Assembly: GCF_039634365.2 (NCBI RefSeq)
Contig: NZ_CP155079.2
Span: 4,712,001-4,776,000 of the forward strand
DNA: 64,000 nt
Direction of reading: 5' to 3'
Origin: Mucilaginibacter sp. PAMB04168
GTDB taxonomy: Bacteria; Bacteroidota; Bacteroidia; Sphingobacteriales; Sphingobacteriaceae
The position numbers and the translations under genes are program-made. Of this stretch, positions 26,160 to 39,069 are shown piece by piece. Below the pieces are notes generated by a model that worked only from the letters and a program-made list of their open reading frames with translations, was not told the origin of the DNA and searched no databases. How positions within the stretch are numbered: position 1 is the first letter of the stretch; each line of letters opens with the position of its first letter.

Positions 26160-26750
26160 TCCTTATCGTGCAATACAACTCTGGACATCATAGTTGGTTA
26201 AGGCCGATACTTTAAATATTAGCGGCTCATACCTGTATAGTTATATATAGAAAGACCTCCCTAAAGCGCCGGCGCAACTCGTTCCCAAACAGCTGAATGT
26301 CATTGCGGTTATTAAGTATCTTTTCAACCTCATGCGAGGTTGAAAAGCAAATTGCCGATAATGGATTCAAGTACTAACAGACGAAATCAAAAACCCTTGT
26401 TTTGTAATTATCGTAGCAACGGTTCCTCTTTAACTGAAACTTAGTAAGTGTAATCCATGAGAATACATACATCTTTGAGTAAAGCATCAGCTTCCGTAAC
26501 ATTACAAACTAGGTTGCATTCCCCCTTTACAAGTCCCTAAGAAGGCATCATGAATACAAGGCATTATGAAGTTAGATGGAAGAACATAAAGAGCTAGAAC
26601 TGACGGAAACGACAAGATTATAGCATTTCAATGCTCATAGGGTTGAACATGCTGCCTGGAAGGCTGGGAAGCTATGGTGTAAGCGGGGAATAAGTTGAGT
26701 GGAGGCTGTTTTGAAACAATCAGCGAGGCGTGTTAGGGGGGCTATAAAAG
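26160..26750. other. Gene-free stretch with a perfect hairpin and purine-rich sequence
   Basis: No convincing frame on either strand over about 590 bases. Bases 26320-26331 and 26336-26347 form a perfect 12-bp stem (CTTTTCAACCTC / GAGGTTGAAAAG) with a 4-base ATGC loop and no U-tract. From about 26550 to 26750 the plus strand is purine-rich, with GGAAGGCTGGGAAGC and GGTGTAAGCGGGG, and looks more like structured RNA than coding DNA. It could be a decayed mobile intron or rRNA-operon flank; nothing can be assigned with confidence. Confidence 0.3.
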
Positions 26751-26755
26751 CAGAA

Positions 26756-26785
26756 AACCCCTGTAATGATTAGTTACAGGGGGTT
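26756..26785 (-). terminator. Terminator of the rRNA operon
   Basis: Arms AACCCCTGTAA and TTACAGGGGGTT with a 7-base loop, about 10 bases beyond the 5S rRNA end. On the minus strand the stem is followed by TTCTGCTTTT. Confidence 0.8.
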
Positions 26786-26794
26786 AACTGAAAA

Positions 26795-26907
<113 letters not shown>

Positions 26908-27063
26908 ATATTTTTAATGTTTTTTAGCAGCCCTTTATTAAACGGACTACCTTAAACAATGACAATAATTGAAAGAAGTAATGTTAGTTCTGAGTAAACA
27001 ACAGCACATGTTGTTTTTGATGGTGTGGTGTGACCGGAAAGATCACACCACTTATCTGTTGAC

Positions 27064-29946
<2,883 letters not shown>

Positions 29947-30187
29947 TACACATGCCGCTTTTGCTCGGCATGGTATGCTTTATTTAGAGTTGTTTTAGCA
30001 GTATCCGGTAGTTAGTATACAGTATCAAGACCCGAAAGCCTTTTTACTTTTTACCTTGTACTTTCTACTCTTACTCACAACGTCCTTCACTGTTGTTTTC
30101 TCAGTTTTACAATTACTTCTTCCAATATGTCAAAGAACTTTCGAATTAGATAGGCAGATGATTGCTCATTTGCTTATCACATCTGTG

Positions 30188-30261
30188 TGGAGAATAACGG
30201 ATTCGAACCGTTGACCCCCTGCGTGCAAGGCAGGTGCTCTAGCCAGCTGAGCTAATTCCCC
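30188..30261 (-). tRNA. tRNA-Ala (anticodon TGC)
   Basis: 74 bases in the 16S-23S spacer. A full cloverleaf can be drawn: acceptor GGGGAAT/ATTCTCC, anticodon stem CCTGC/GCAGG around CTTGCAC with anticodon TGC, T-loop GTTCGAATC. CCA is not encoded. Confidence 0.95.
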
Positions 30262-30282
30262 ATAAAAGATTTCCCTTTGTAG

Positions 30283-30357
30283 TAGTCTCGAGCAGATTTG
30301 AACTGCTGACCCCTACATTATCAGTGTAGTGCTCTAACCAAACTGAGCTACGAGACT
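30283..30357 (-). tRNA. tRNA-Ile (anticodon GAT)
   Basis: 75 bases in the 16S-23S spacer. Acceptor AGTCTCG/CGAGACT pairs perfectly; the anticodon stem CTACA/TGTAG encloses CTGATAA with anticodon GAT; T-loop TTCAAAT. CCA is not encoded. The order Ile then Ala is the usual one. Confidence 0.95.
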
Positions 30358-30533
30358 TTGTTTAATGGTTACAGCCACTCTATATATTACCTATATAGTA
30401 CTGATATGGCTTTTCTTTTCTGGGTTTCTTCTTTTTTCTTCTAATCTTAAGAAATACATGTGCGTAGCAGGATTCTGTCTTTTTACTTACCTCTCTTTTT
30501 CGGCTCGTGTTACTTGGTACTGAATACTGCTCC

Positions 30534-32055
<1,522 letters not shown>

Positions 32056-32349
32056 TAAAATGTTTTGTTTGTATCCAGACCCTATTACTCAAAATAGAAA
32101 TCTGATTATTTGTATATCTTTATACAGTATTCAGTGTAACTCCAATTTCGAAAGGTTTTCTTTTTTTTGATAGAGTCGATAACCTTAAGTTATCGCTCCC
32201 GCTACGCTACATGTTACTTCTTAAAAGAACTTTATCGCTTCCCCGTCACGGTTCCGCTTTTTATATCTGCTCATCCTAGCGATGAGTGATTTTGCTTTTT
32301 GTTTCCCCTCGCTTTCCGTCCGCTTTCGCTTTCGTTCCGTTTGGGAGTG

Positions 32350-32381
32350 CAAAGGTAACTAAGTTTTTGATTTCTCCAAAA
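32350..32381 (-). promoter_or_regulatory. rRNA operon promoter, proximal (Bacteroidota type)
   Basis: On the minus strand TTTTG (32381-32377) is followed after 19 bases by TACCTTTG (32357-32350), then CACTCCC. This matches the Bacteroidota -33 TTTG / -7 TAnnTTTG consensus. It would leave a leader of about 290 bases before mature 16S. Confidence 0.75.
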
Positions 32382-32483
32382 TTTATTTCTAAATTTTTTT
32401 GAGACTCCTTAAACCGCTTTTCGCCGTTTTTCTTATCCCTGTGCCGCTTTTCAATCTATTCCCGATCATTGCGATTGGGAGTG

Positions 32484-32515
32484 CAAAGGTAGAAATCTTT
32501 TTGACATCCCCAAAA
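32484..32515 (-). promoter_or_regulatory. rRNA operon promoter, distal (Bacteroidota type)
   Basis: TTTTG (32515-32511), the same 19-base spacer length, TACCTTTG (32491-32484) and again CACTCCC on the minus strand. It lies exactly 134 bases upstream of the proximal copy, so the two form a tandem pair. Confidence 0.75.
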
Positions 32516-32786
32516 CTTTTTTTAAAGTTTTTTGTGATGCCCCGATTGGCTATCCGCCTCTCTCCTGATCTCCTGCTGACGCATCTTTCAATGCTTCAAC
32601 AATCCCTTCCACCTTTTCAATGTACTTCCTTGCTCAATTGCAGGACATCAAAGATAAAGAGAATATTACTTTACTCACAAATTAATTTAAACAATTTTGA
32701 TTGTCGCAATTTGAGCGTCGGCTTGTGCCTTAATCTTAACACTTTGTTAATATAACAGGGCCATTTATGGGCGCGTTAATAATGTG

Positions 32787-32794
32787 TACCTTTG
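32787..32794 (+). promoter_or_regulatory. -7 element TACCTTTG placed 6 bases before the RsmF-like ATG
   Basis: TACCTTTG matches the Bacteroidota -7 consensus. The start codon at 32801 lies where transcription should begin, so the mRNA may have almost no leader. No clear -33 TTTG is seen at the usual spacing. Confidence 0.45.
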
Positions 32795-32800
32795 AGGTGC

Positions 32801-34204
32801 ATGGCAAACGACATAAATTTTCCCCAAAGCTTTATCAGTTCCTTACAGCAGGCGCCTGGCTTTAATGAAGAAACTTTCGTGCATACACATCAGGAGGCTA
32901 AGGCTCCCACGTCAGTACGTATCAATCCCAAAAAGAAGCTTGCTTTTGAACACGCACAGCCCGTGCCCTGGTGCACAGATGCTTTTTACCTCGATACACG
33001 TCCGTCATTTACGTTCGATCCTTTGTTTCACGCCGGGTGCTATTATGTACAGGAGGCATCTTCCATGTTCATAGACCACATTTTACGACATGTATATAAC
33101 ACAGAAGACGGAGCTGCGAAAGTACTTGACCTTTGTGCGGCTCCTGGTGGCAAAAGCACAGTAATCAGTTCGGTTATCAGTAGCGCCGATTTGCTGGTTT
33201 CAAACGAAATTATCAAGACACGTGTACCTGTTTTGACAGACAATTTAAACCGCTGGGGAGCATCCAATGTAGTGGTTACTAACAATGACCCTAAAGCTTT
33301 TGCCAAACTCAAAGGCTTTTTTGACCTCATTGTTGTTGACGCACCATGTTCAGGTTCGGGCATGTTTCGCAAAGATCCCTCGGCAATGGACGAATGGTCG
33401 GCCGATAATGTTAACCTGTGCCAGCAACGCCAGGAGCGTATACTGGCCGACGTTTATCCGGCATTAGCTGAAGATGGATACTTAATTTATTCCACATGCT
33501 CGTACTCTTATGAAGAAGATGAAGCTGTGCTTGACTGGCTGTGTGATGAATTTGAATTAGAAAGCGTACGCATTCCCGTACAAGCAGAATGGGGAATTGT
33601 AGAAAGCCAATCGGCCGGGCATAAAGCCTGGGGGTATCGCTTTTATCCGGATAAGGTTAAAGGTGAGGGTTTATTTGCCGCCTGTTTAATAAAACGCGAG
33701 AATACCGGTCAGTTGCCGGTTTACCGTAATAAAAACCAACCCAAGCCTAATTATAAGGAGATTGATTTATTGAAACCCTATATTAATCAACCATCCGGTC
33801 AATACTTTTTTAAGCTGAATGATGATTGGCTGGCTATTGCAAGGCCACTTCGTGAAAGTATGGAGATACTACAGCAATACTTATATATAAAGAAATCTGG
33901 AGTACGTTTAGGTAAATTGGCAGGTAAGGAGCTTATCCCCGACCATGAGTTGGCGTTAAGCCTGATGATTAACAAAGACGCGTTCCTGCAAACCGAACTT
34001 ACCCATGAGCAAGCTATAGCCTACCTGCGTAAAGACAATATGGATAATTTAGGAATAACCGGTAAAGGCTGGAGCCTGATGACTTATCAGGGTTATGCTT
34101 TAGGATGGGCAAAACTGTTACCTAATAGGATTAATAATTATTACCCAAAAGAGATAAGGATTTTAACTTCGGAGCCAAGAGATAAGAACCAGGAGTCCCG
34201 ATAA
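32801..34204 (+). CDS. RsmF-like 16S rRNA (cytosine-5) methyltransferase
   Basis: 467 residues from ATG 32801 (an upstream TTG at 32792 lies in the promoter). NOL1/NOP2/Sun-family motifs: SAM-binding DLCAAPGGKST, VDAPCSGSGMFRKDP with one catalytic Cys, and IYSTCSYSYEEDE with the second. The C-terminal part (from about residue 300) resembles the RNA-binding extension of RsmF/YebU. It makes m5C in rRNA, and lies divergently beside the rRNA operon. The last dozen residues are encoded by a low-complexity AAGAGATAAG repeat and are probably not part of the ancestral protein. Confidence 0.88.
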   Translation: MANDINFPQSFISSLQQAPGFNEETFVHTHQEAKAPTSVRINPKKKLAFEHAQPVPWCTDAFYLDTRPSFTFDPLFHAGCYYVQEASSMFIDHILRHVYNTEDGAAKVLDLCAAPGGKSTVISSVISSADLLVSNEIIKTRVPVLTDNLNRWGASNVVVTNNDPKAFAKLKGFFDLIVVDAPCSGSGMFRKDPSAMDEWSADNVNLCQQRQERILADVYPALAEDGYLIYSTCSYSYEEDEAVLDWLCDEFELESVRIPVQAEWGIVESQSAGHKAWGYRFYPDKVKGEGLFAACLIKRENTGQLPVYRNKNQPKPNYKEIDLLKPYINQPSGQYFFKLNDDWLAIARPLRESMEILQQYLYIKKSGVRLGKLAGKELIPDHELALSLMINKDAFLQTELTHEQAIAYLRKDNMDNLGITGKGWSLMTYQGYALGWAKLLPNRINNYYPKEIRILTSEPRDKNQESR

Positions 34205-34242
34205 GACTGGCTATACATCAAAGCAAAGAACCAAGAGATAAG
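34145..34242. repeat. Low-complexity AAGAGATAAG repeat
   Basis: Three copies of (CC)AAGAGATAAG or close variants start near 34145, 34175 and 34231, with AGAACCA between. They cross the stop codon of the methyltransferase gene. Confidence 0.5.
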
Positions 34243-34308
34243 GCAACTTATGTATAAGCATACTTTGTAAAATCTTCTCTCTTGTTTCTAAGCTCCGGTT
34301 TTTTTAAA

Positions 34309-34680
34309 TTAATATTCCCCTGTGCTCAGCATCACCAGCGTACAGGCCGACAAGGTTTCTATGCCCCGCTCACGGGCAAGCCGGCGTAGCTCCGGGTTTT
34401 CGGTGCCAGGGTTAAAAATGATGCGTTTAGGGTTAGTGGCTAGAATATAGTCGTATAAAGGAGGCTGATTATGCGGACCTACATATAAGGTAATAGTATC
34501 AATATCACTGTGTATCTCTTCGGCCTTTTCTATAGGCACGCCTGCTACTTCTCCTTTTTTAATACCTACATTAACTATGGGATGTCCGGTGCGCACCAAA
34601 CGGTTGGCCGCCAGGTAAGCATATCGGCTACTATCGGGTGTGGCACCCAGTATCAGTGTTTTCTTCTCGCTAATTAACAT
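34309..34680 (-). CDS. CoA-binding domain protein (Rossmann)
   Basis: 123 residues of the CoA_binding_2 (YccU) family: TLILGATPDSSRYAYLAANRLVRTGHP at the nucleotide-binding start, GVPIEKAEEI, and NPGTENPELRRLARERGI near the end. It is a single-domain cytosolic Rossmann protein; its cellular role is poorly defined. The start overlaps the end of the DinB gene by 11 bases, so the two are translationally coupled. Confidence 0.85.
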   Translation of the reverse strand: MLISEKKTLILGATPDSSRYAYLAANRLVRTGHPIVNVGIKKGEVAGVPIEKAEEIHSDIDTITLYVGPHNQPPLYDYILATNPKRIIFNPGTENPELRRLARERGIETLSACTLVMLSTGEY

Positions 34681-35155
34681 GGTTCATACGGTTTAATAAA
34701 GCAATTTGGCCTGCATGGTAAATTTGATGCTGTATAAAGCCATATATCAGACCTTTGTAAGTGGTAACCGGTTCTCCCAAACCACGCTGATCGTTTATCA
34801 GTTCATCCCACTTATTATCGGGTAAAGCTTGCATGGCTTTAATCAGATTGCTGTTGGCCTCATCTAAATCAATAACCAGTTGCTGCCATTTTTGTTCAGA
34901 CCCTTCGCCCGGCTCGGGCCAATCGCCACGGGCAGGGTCAGAAGCCTGGTTACCTTGCAGGCGGCTTATCACCTCTTCGGTCCAGCCAATCATGTGCAAC
35001 ATGATATGGGCTATGCTATGCACCGACCCCGGCAGTTTATCATAAGCGGCTATCCAATTACCCTGTGTTATAATGGTGCTAATGGGCGTACCATACCAGG
35101 GCCTCCCTACAAATATATTTTCTAACTCCTGCTGAAGCTTGTCGGCTGTTTTCAT
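34670..35155 (-). CDS. DinB-family putative metal-dependent protein
   Basis: 161 residues from ATG 35153-35155. It forms the four-helix DinB/YfiT-type bundle. The likely metal ligands are His in SVHSIAHIMLHM and two His in QHQIYHAGQIALL. Relatives include thiol-dependent S-transferases (bacillithiol or similar), but no specific activity can be assigned. Upstream, 170 bases separate it from a divergent sigma factor gene. Confidence 0.82.
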   Translation of the reverse strand: MKTADKLQQELENIFVGRPWYGTPISTIITQGNWIAAYDKLPGSVHSIAHIMLHMIGWTEEVISRLQGNQASDPARGDWPEPGEGSEQKWQQLVIDLDEANSNLIKAMQALPDNKWDELINDQRGLGEPVTTYKGLIYGFIQHQIYHAGQIALLNRMNHVN

Positions 35156-35326
35156 GCATTTATACATACAATTATAGTTCCATTCTTAACCTGTAACTTA
35201 TCGTCATTAAGGCCATCTATAATACAGGTGCAAAATATCGTAATTATTTTCACTTATCCTTAAAATGTTATGAAGGTTCAACCGTCAGCACTTATATAAA
35301 CAGAGCATACATTGATTACCGCGCAA

Positions 35327-35887
35327 ATGCCTAACGATAAAACCACCTCAACCCTGCAAGCTATAAAAAGCTACGGTAAGGGGTTGTTGTCTTTTATCCG
35401 CAGGCGTGTAAAGAACGATGCTGACGCCGAAGACATACTGCAGGATGTTTGGTACCAGTTGAGCGCTGTAGTAAACACAGCACCTATTGAGCAAACCGGT
35501 GCGTGGCTTTATCGGGTAGCCCGAAATAAGATTACAGATAAATATCGTAAACACACCGAGTGGCTGCTTGATGATTTACTATTTGATAATGGGGATGACG
35601 ATGATGACACCGTAGACTTTAGCGGGCTACTGCTCAATGAAACGGCTACGCCCGAAACAGAATTTATACGGAACCTTTTTTGGGAGGAACTTTTTGCCGC
35701 ATTAAATGAGTTACCAATTGAGCAAAAGCAGGTTTTTGTTTGGCAGGAACTCGAAGGCCGGAGCTTTGATGATATAGCACAGCAAACAGGTGTAAATGTA
35801 CAAACGCTGGTATCTAGAAAACGTTATGCCATACTACACCTGCGTAAGCGGCTTAAACAATTGTATAATGACATTAATAACTATTAA
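35327..35887 (+). CDS. ECF-type RNA polymerase sigma factor
   Basis: 186 residues from ATG 35327; TTG 35312 is a less likely start. Region 2 is seen as DADAEDILQDVWYQL and TGAWLYRVARNKITDKYRK, and region 4 as LPIEQKQVFVWQELEGRSFDDIAQQTGVN with the helix-turn-helix. No recognisable anti-sigma gene follows, but a small two-helix membrane protein gene starts 11 bases later and may do that job. Confidence 0.9.
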   Translation: MPNDKTTSTLQAIKSYGKGLLSFIRRRVKNDADAEDILQDVWYQLSAVVNTAPIEQTGAWLYRVARNKITDKYRKHTEWLLDDLLFDNGDDDDDTVDFSGLLLNETATPETEFIRNLFWEELFAALNELPIEQKQVFVWQELEGRSFDDIAQQTGVNVQTLVSRKRYAILHLRKRLKQLYNDINNY

Positions 35888-35898
35888 TAATTAAAAAC

Positions 35899-36288
35899 AT
35901 GAGAAAAACATTTTATAAAGGCCGGTTTATATTCATACCTATTATAGCAATTGCTTTCCTGTCACTCATAAGCTTTATAGTCATGCAATTGTGGAATAAC
36001 CTTTTGCCAGATATTTTGCACATAGGGGCTATTACCTTTTGGCAAGCTATGGGTATATTTATTTTATGCAAAATACTGTTTGGTTTTAGCCGGCCGGGCC
36101 GGTTTGGGGGCGGCGCTCCGTGGATGCGCGGAAGAATGGCCGAACGATTTAAACACATGAGCCCTGAAGACCGCGCCCGTTTTAAAGAGCAGTTCGGCGA
36201 TCGCATGTGCCGGGGCCGTGGCCCTTGGGGCAGCCACGACTGGCGGGAGGATGAACCTGTAAAACCTGCAGACGAAACTGCTGATTGA
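35899..36288 (+). CDS. Small membrane protein cotranscribed with sigma factor
   Basis: 129 residues with two membrane helices (about residues 10-30 and 42-60), a basic Gly-rich stretch (SRPGRFGGGAPW) and a charged tail containing MSPEDRARFKEQFG. That segment recalls the LTxxQ-like helical hairpin of CpxP/ZraP-type proteins, though only loosely. Tight coupling to an ECF sigma gene suggests an anti-sigma or sensor role; this is inference. I do not recognise a named family. Confidence 0.65.
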   Translation: MRKTFYKGRFIFIPIIAIAFLSLISFIVMQLWNNLLPDILHIGAITFWQAMGIFILCKILFGFSRPGRFGGGAPWMRGRMAERFKHMSPEDRARFKEQFGDRMCRGRGPWGSHDWREDEPVKPADETAD

Positions 36289-36383
36289 TGACCCTGCGCA
36301 CGTCCTCCTTCTCAAAGGGGATGAGGTTAGAACGCATGTAAAGGCAAGGCGCATTTATTATACCTTATCACTTTTCATATCTA

Positions 36384-36419
36384 AAAGGCATCCCTTACCA
36401 AAAACAGAGGGATGCCTTT
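36384..36419. terminator. Bidirectional terminator
   Basis: Perfect 12-bp stem AAAGGCATCCCT (36384-36395) / AGGGATGCCTTT (36408-36419), 12-base loop, followed by ATTTTTATG. It lies between the convergent small membrane protein gene and the flavoprotein gene. Confidence 0.85.
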
Positions 36420-36428
36420 ATTTTTATG

Positions 36429-37979
36429 CTATGCCAACTGCTTTACCGCTGCAAGGGCACAGTTCATACCGTCAATAGCAGCCGATATGATGCCACCGGC
36501 ATAACCGGCCCCCTCGCCACAAGGGTACAATCCTTGTACTTGCGGATGTTGCATGGTTTCCCTGTCGCGCGGAATTTTTATGGGGGATGAAGTGCGCGAT
36601 TCTACACCAACCAGCAGCGCCTCATTTGTATAATACCCTTTCATCTTTTTGCCAAAGGCGGGTAAGGCTTTTTGCAAGCGGCGATGTATCCAGCCTGGCA
36701 GCACCGTTTTTAAATCGGCACTGGCAACACCGGGCAAATAGGAATTTTGAGGAATATCGGCAGACAGACGTCCTTCCACAAAATCGACCATACGCTGGCC
36801 CGGGGCAACCAGGTTACCCCCACCGGCAGCAAAGGCAATTTGCTCAACCTGCTGCTGAAAACGTAACAGCTTAAAAGGATCTGTATTATCACCGGCCACA
36901 TCCTCCAGGTTAATTTGTACAACAGTACCCGAATTGGCAAAAGGATTATTGCGTTTAGACGGGCTCCAACCGTTCACCACAATTTCGCCGGGCTCGGTTG
37001 AACATGGCGCAATAATGCCGCCCGGGCACATACAAAAAGAAAATACCCCGCGGTCTTCTACCTGCTCAACCAAACTGTAATAAGATGGGGGTAAGTACTC
37101 GCCGCGTATGTCGCAATGGTACTGGGCTTTGTCAATAATTTCCTGCGGATGCTCAATGCGTACGCCCAATGCAAAGGGCTTGGCCTCTATTAATATATTT
37201 TGGCGATGCAGCATTTCAAACACATCGCGGGCAGAGTGCCCGGTTGCCAGTATCACCGCATCAGCTTTAACGGCATTACCATCTGCCGTTTGTACACCGG
37301 TTATTTTACCAAACTGCACATTAAGCGCGGTCACTCTGGTATCAAAATGTATTTCGCCGCCTGCATTTAAAATAGTTTCGCGCATGGCGGTGATAATGTG
37401 CGGCAGCTTGTTGGTGCCGATGTGTGGGCGCGCATCCACCAAAATATCTTCAGTAGCGCCATGTGCCACAAACATTTGCAGCACTTGGTTCACATCACCC
37501 CGCTTGGTAGATCGGGTGTACAGCTTACCGTCTGAATATGTACCGGCTCCACCCTCACCAAAACAATAGTTAGATTCGGGGTTAACCAGTCCCTGCTTGT
37601 TAATGTTGGCCAAATCGCGGCGGCGTTGCTTTACATCCTTGCCACGTTCTATAATAATAGGCTTAACACCGGCCAGTATACACTGTAAACCGGCAAATAT
37701 TCCTGCCGGACCAGCGCCTACTATAATAACCGGCTTTTTATCCTTCACATCCGGGTAATCGATATGAAAACTGGTAGGCGGAGCCGCTTCATCTAAAAAC
37801 ACCTGTACCTGCATGCGGTATACCACTTTACGGCCGCGGGCATCGATAGAGCGTTTGCGAATTTTTATTCCCTGAATACGTTTAGGTGATAACTTGAGGT
37901 TTTGGGCAGCTATTGCTTTTAAAGCTTCTTCATTCTGGTGTTCCTCGGGCAGGCACACCATTTCAATCTCTTTCATCAT
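36429..37979 (-). CDS. COG2509-type FAD-dependent dehydrogenase
   Basis: 516 residues. An N-terminal helper domain of about 80 residues precedes the Rossmann FAD motif VIIVGAGPAGIFAGLQ. Family blocks follow: NYCFGEGGAGTYSDGKLYTRS, ILATGHSARDVFEML and the C-terminal LYPCGEGAGYAGGIISAAIDGM. Proteins of this kind are conserved flavoproteins of unknown substrate. No operon partner is seen; about 200 bases separate it from the next sigma gene, which is divergent. Confidence 0.88.
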   Translation of the reverse strand: MMKEIEMVCLPEEHQNEEALKAIAAQNLKLSPKRIQGIKIRKRSIDARGRKVVYRMQVQVFLDEAAPPTSFHIDYPDVKDKKPVIIVGAGPAGIFAGLQCILAGVKPIIIERGKDVKQRRRDLANINKQGLVNPESNYCFGEGGAGTYSDGKLYTRSTKRGDVNQVLQMFVAHGATEDILVDARPHIGTNKLPHIITAMRETILNAGGEIHFDTRVTALNVQFGKITGVQTADGNAVKADAVILATGHSARDVFEMLHRQNILIEAKPFALGVRIEHPQEIIDKAQYHCDIRGEYLPPSYYSLVEQVEDRGVFSFCMCPGGIIAPCSTEPGEIVVNGWSPSKRNNPFANSGTVVQINLEDVAGDNTDPFKLLRFQQQVEQIAFAAGGGNLVAPGQRMVDFVEGRLSADIPQNSYLPGVASADLKTVLPGWIHRRLQKALPAFGKKMKGYYTNEALLVGVESRTSSPIKIPRDRETMQHPQVQGLYPCGEGAGYAGGIISAAIDGMNCALAAVKQLA

Positions 37980-38177
37980 AACTATTGCCGGGTTTTTATC
38001 CCGGATGATGCAAAGATAAGCATTGTTTGGCAGGGTAAAAAGTGTTCGGCCGTGTACGGATATTGTTCGTTAACGAACACTTTAGTTCATATTAAAAAAT
38101 ACTTATAGCTGTTTATCAGCACCTTACATATTTGGTGCCATAGTTGGCATGAGTGTATCAAATCGAATAACACAGCC

Positions 38178-38738
38178 ATGATCACTGAACAAAGCTTGAA
38201 CCGGATATGGGAAGGATGCCTGAAACAAGAGCGCAAACAGCAGGAACTATTATATAAAGTATTAGCTCCTCGTATGTTAGCAGCTTGTGTACGTTACGCA
38301 AAAGACCGCGACGAGGCCGAGGATATAATGCAAGAAGGTTTCATTAAAGTGTTTGGTTCGATGCACAAGTACCGTGGCGAGGGTAGTTTGGAGGGATGGA
38401 TTAGACGCATTATGGTGCACACCGCCATATCACGTTACCGCAAACTAAAACCATTGGTACTGACCGACGAATTGCCCGAAGGCGTTACCGTAAATATGAG
38501 CTATAGTGAAAGCGGGTTGGAGGCTAAGGAACTGCTAACCATGATTGGCCAGTTGCCCGACAACTACCGTAACGTGTTTAACCTTTATGCCATCGAAGGC
38601 TACTCGCACCAGGAAATTGGCGAAACCTTGGGCATCAGCGAGCTGGTATCGCGCACCACCCTGCATCGTGCCCGCGGCGTACTGAAAGACAAACTAAGCC
38701 GCCTGAAAATACGCGAACAGTACTGCTTGGCGAGTTAA
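38178..38738 (+). CDS. Sigma-70 family RNA polymerase sigma factor (ECF-like)
   Basis: 186 residues. Region 2 appears as DRDEAEDIMQEGFIKVFGSMHKYRGEGSLEGWIRRIMVHTAISRYRK, and region 4 as LPDNYRNVFNLYAIEGYSHQEIGETLGISELVSRTTLHRAR. This is the common SigW-like Bacteroidota type that works without an adjacent membrane anti-sigma factor, and none is seen here. A terminator follows directly. Confidence 0.92.
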   Translation: MITEQSLNRIWEGCLKQERKQQELLYKVLAPRMLAACVRYAKDRDEAEDIMQEGFIKVFGSMHKYRGEGSLEGWIRRIMVHTAISRYRKLKPLVLTDELPEGVTVNMSYSESGLEAKELLTMIGQLPDNYRNVFNLYAIEGYSHQEIGETLGISELVSRTTLHRARGVLKDKLSRLKIREQYCLAS

Positions 38739-38762
38739 GCTATATTTAAACCTAACACCTTA

Positions 38763-39069
38763 TCATATATAATATAAAGGCCGATGAACGAGGAGTTTGT
38801 TGGCCTTTTTTGTTGCTAATAACAAGAGATGATGGCACTTGAAAATGAATGTTAAGATTCGATATTCAAACTTAAAAAGTATTTCACCGTTTACAGTTTT
38901 ATAAATCAGTATATCGGTAAGTACTAAATCTCCCAGGTCATGGCCCCATATGCCATACTTTCCGTTCGCTTCATCACGATTATATACCTCGCTACTTTTT
39001 CGAACAGCTATTTTCTTAATTGTTGCTGTTAGTTCTTCTTTAAAAAAATCTGATGATAAGTCTTACTAA
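38763..39069 (-). pseudogene. Start-less protein-like reading frame, possible decayed gene
   Basis: After two stops (TAG, TAA) on the minus strand near 39070, an open frame runs to TGA at 38763-38765 without any usable start codon in its first 75 codons. The first 65 codons read like real protein (for example KKIAVRKSSEVYNRDEANGK, then GKYGIWGHDLGDLVLTDILI), ending in poorer sequence. The frame passes through a run of seven T shared with the end of the DHFR-like gene, so an indel may have split it. I do not recognise the family. Confidence 0.35.
38776..38811 (+). terminator. Terminator of the sigma factor gene
   Basis: AAAGGCC (38776-38782) pairs with GGCCTTT (38802-38808), 19-base loop, followed by a T-run. 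Confidence 0.65.

Noticed and set aside
26320..26347. Perfect stem as a CRISPR repeat or terminator
   Set aside because: Occurs once, has no regular spacing and no U-run after it.
32399..32755. 118-residue plus-strand frame between 16S and the RsmF-like gene
   Set aside because: It runs antisense through the rRNA promoter pair; composition is explained by promoter DNA.
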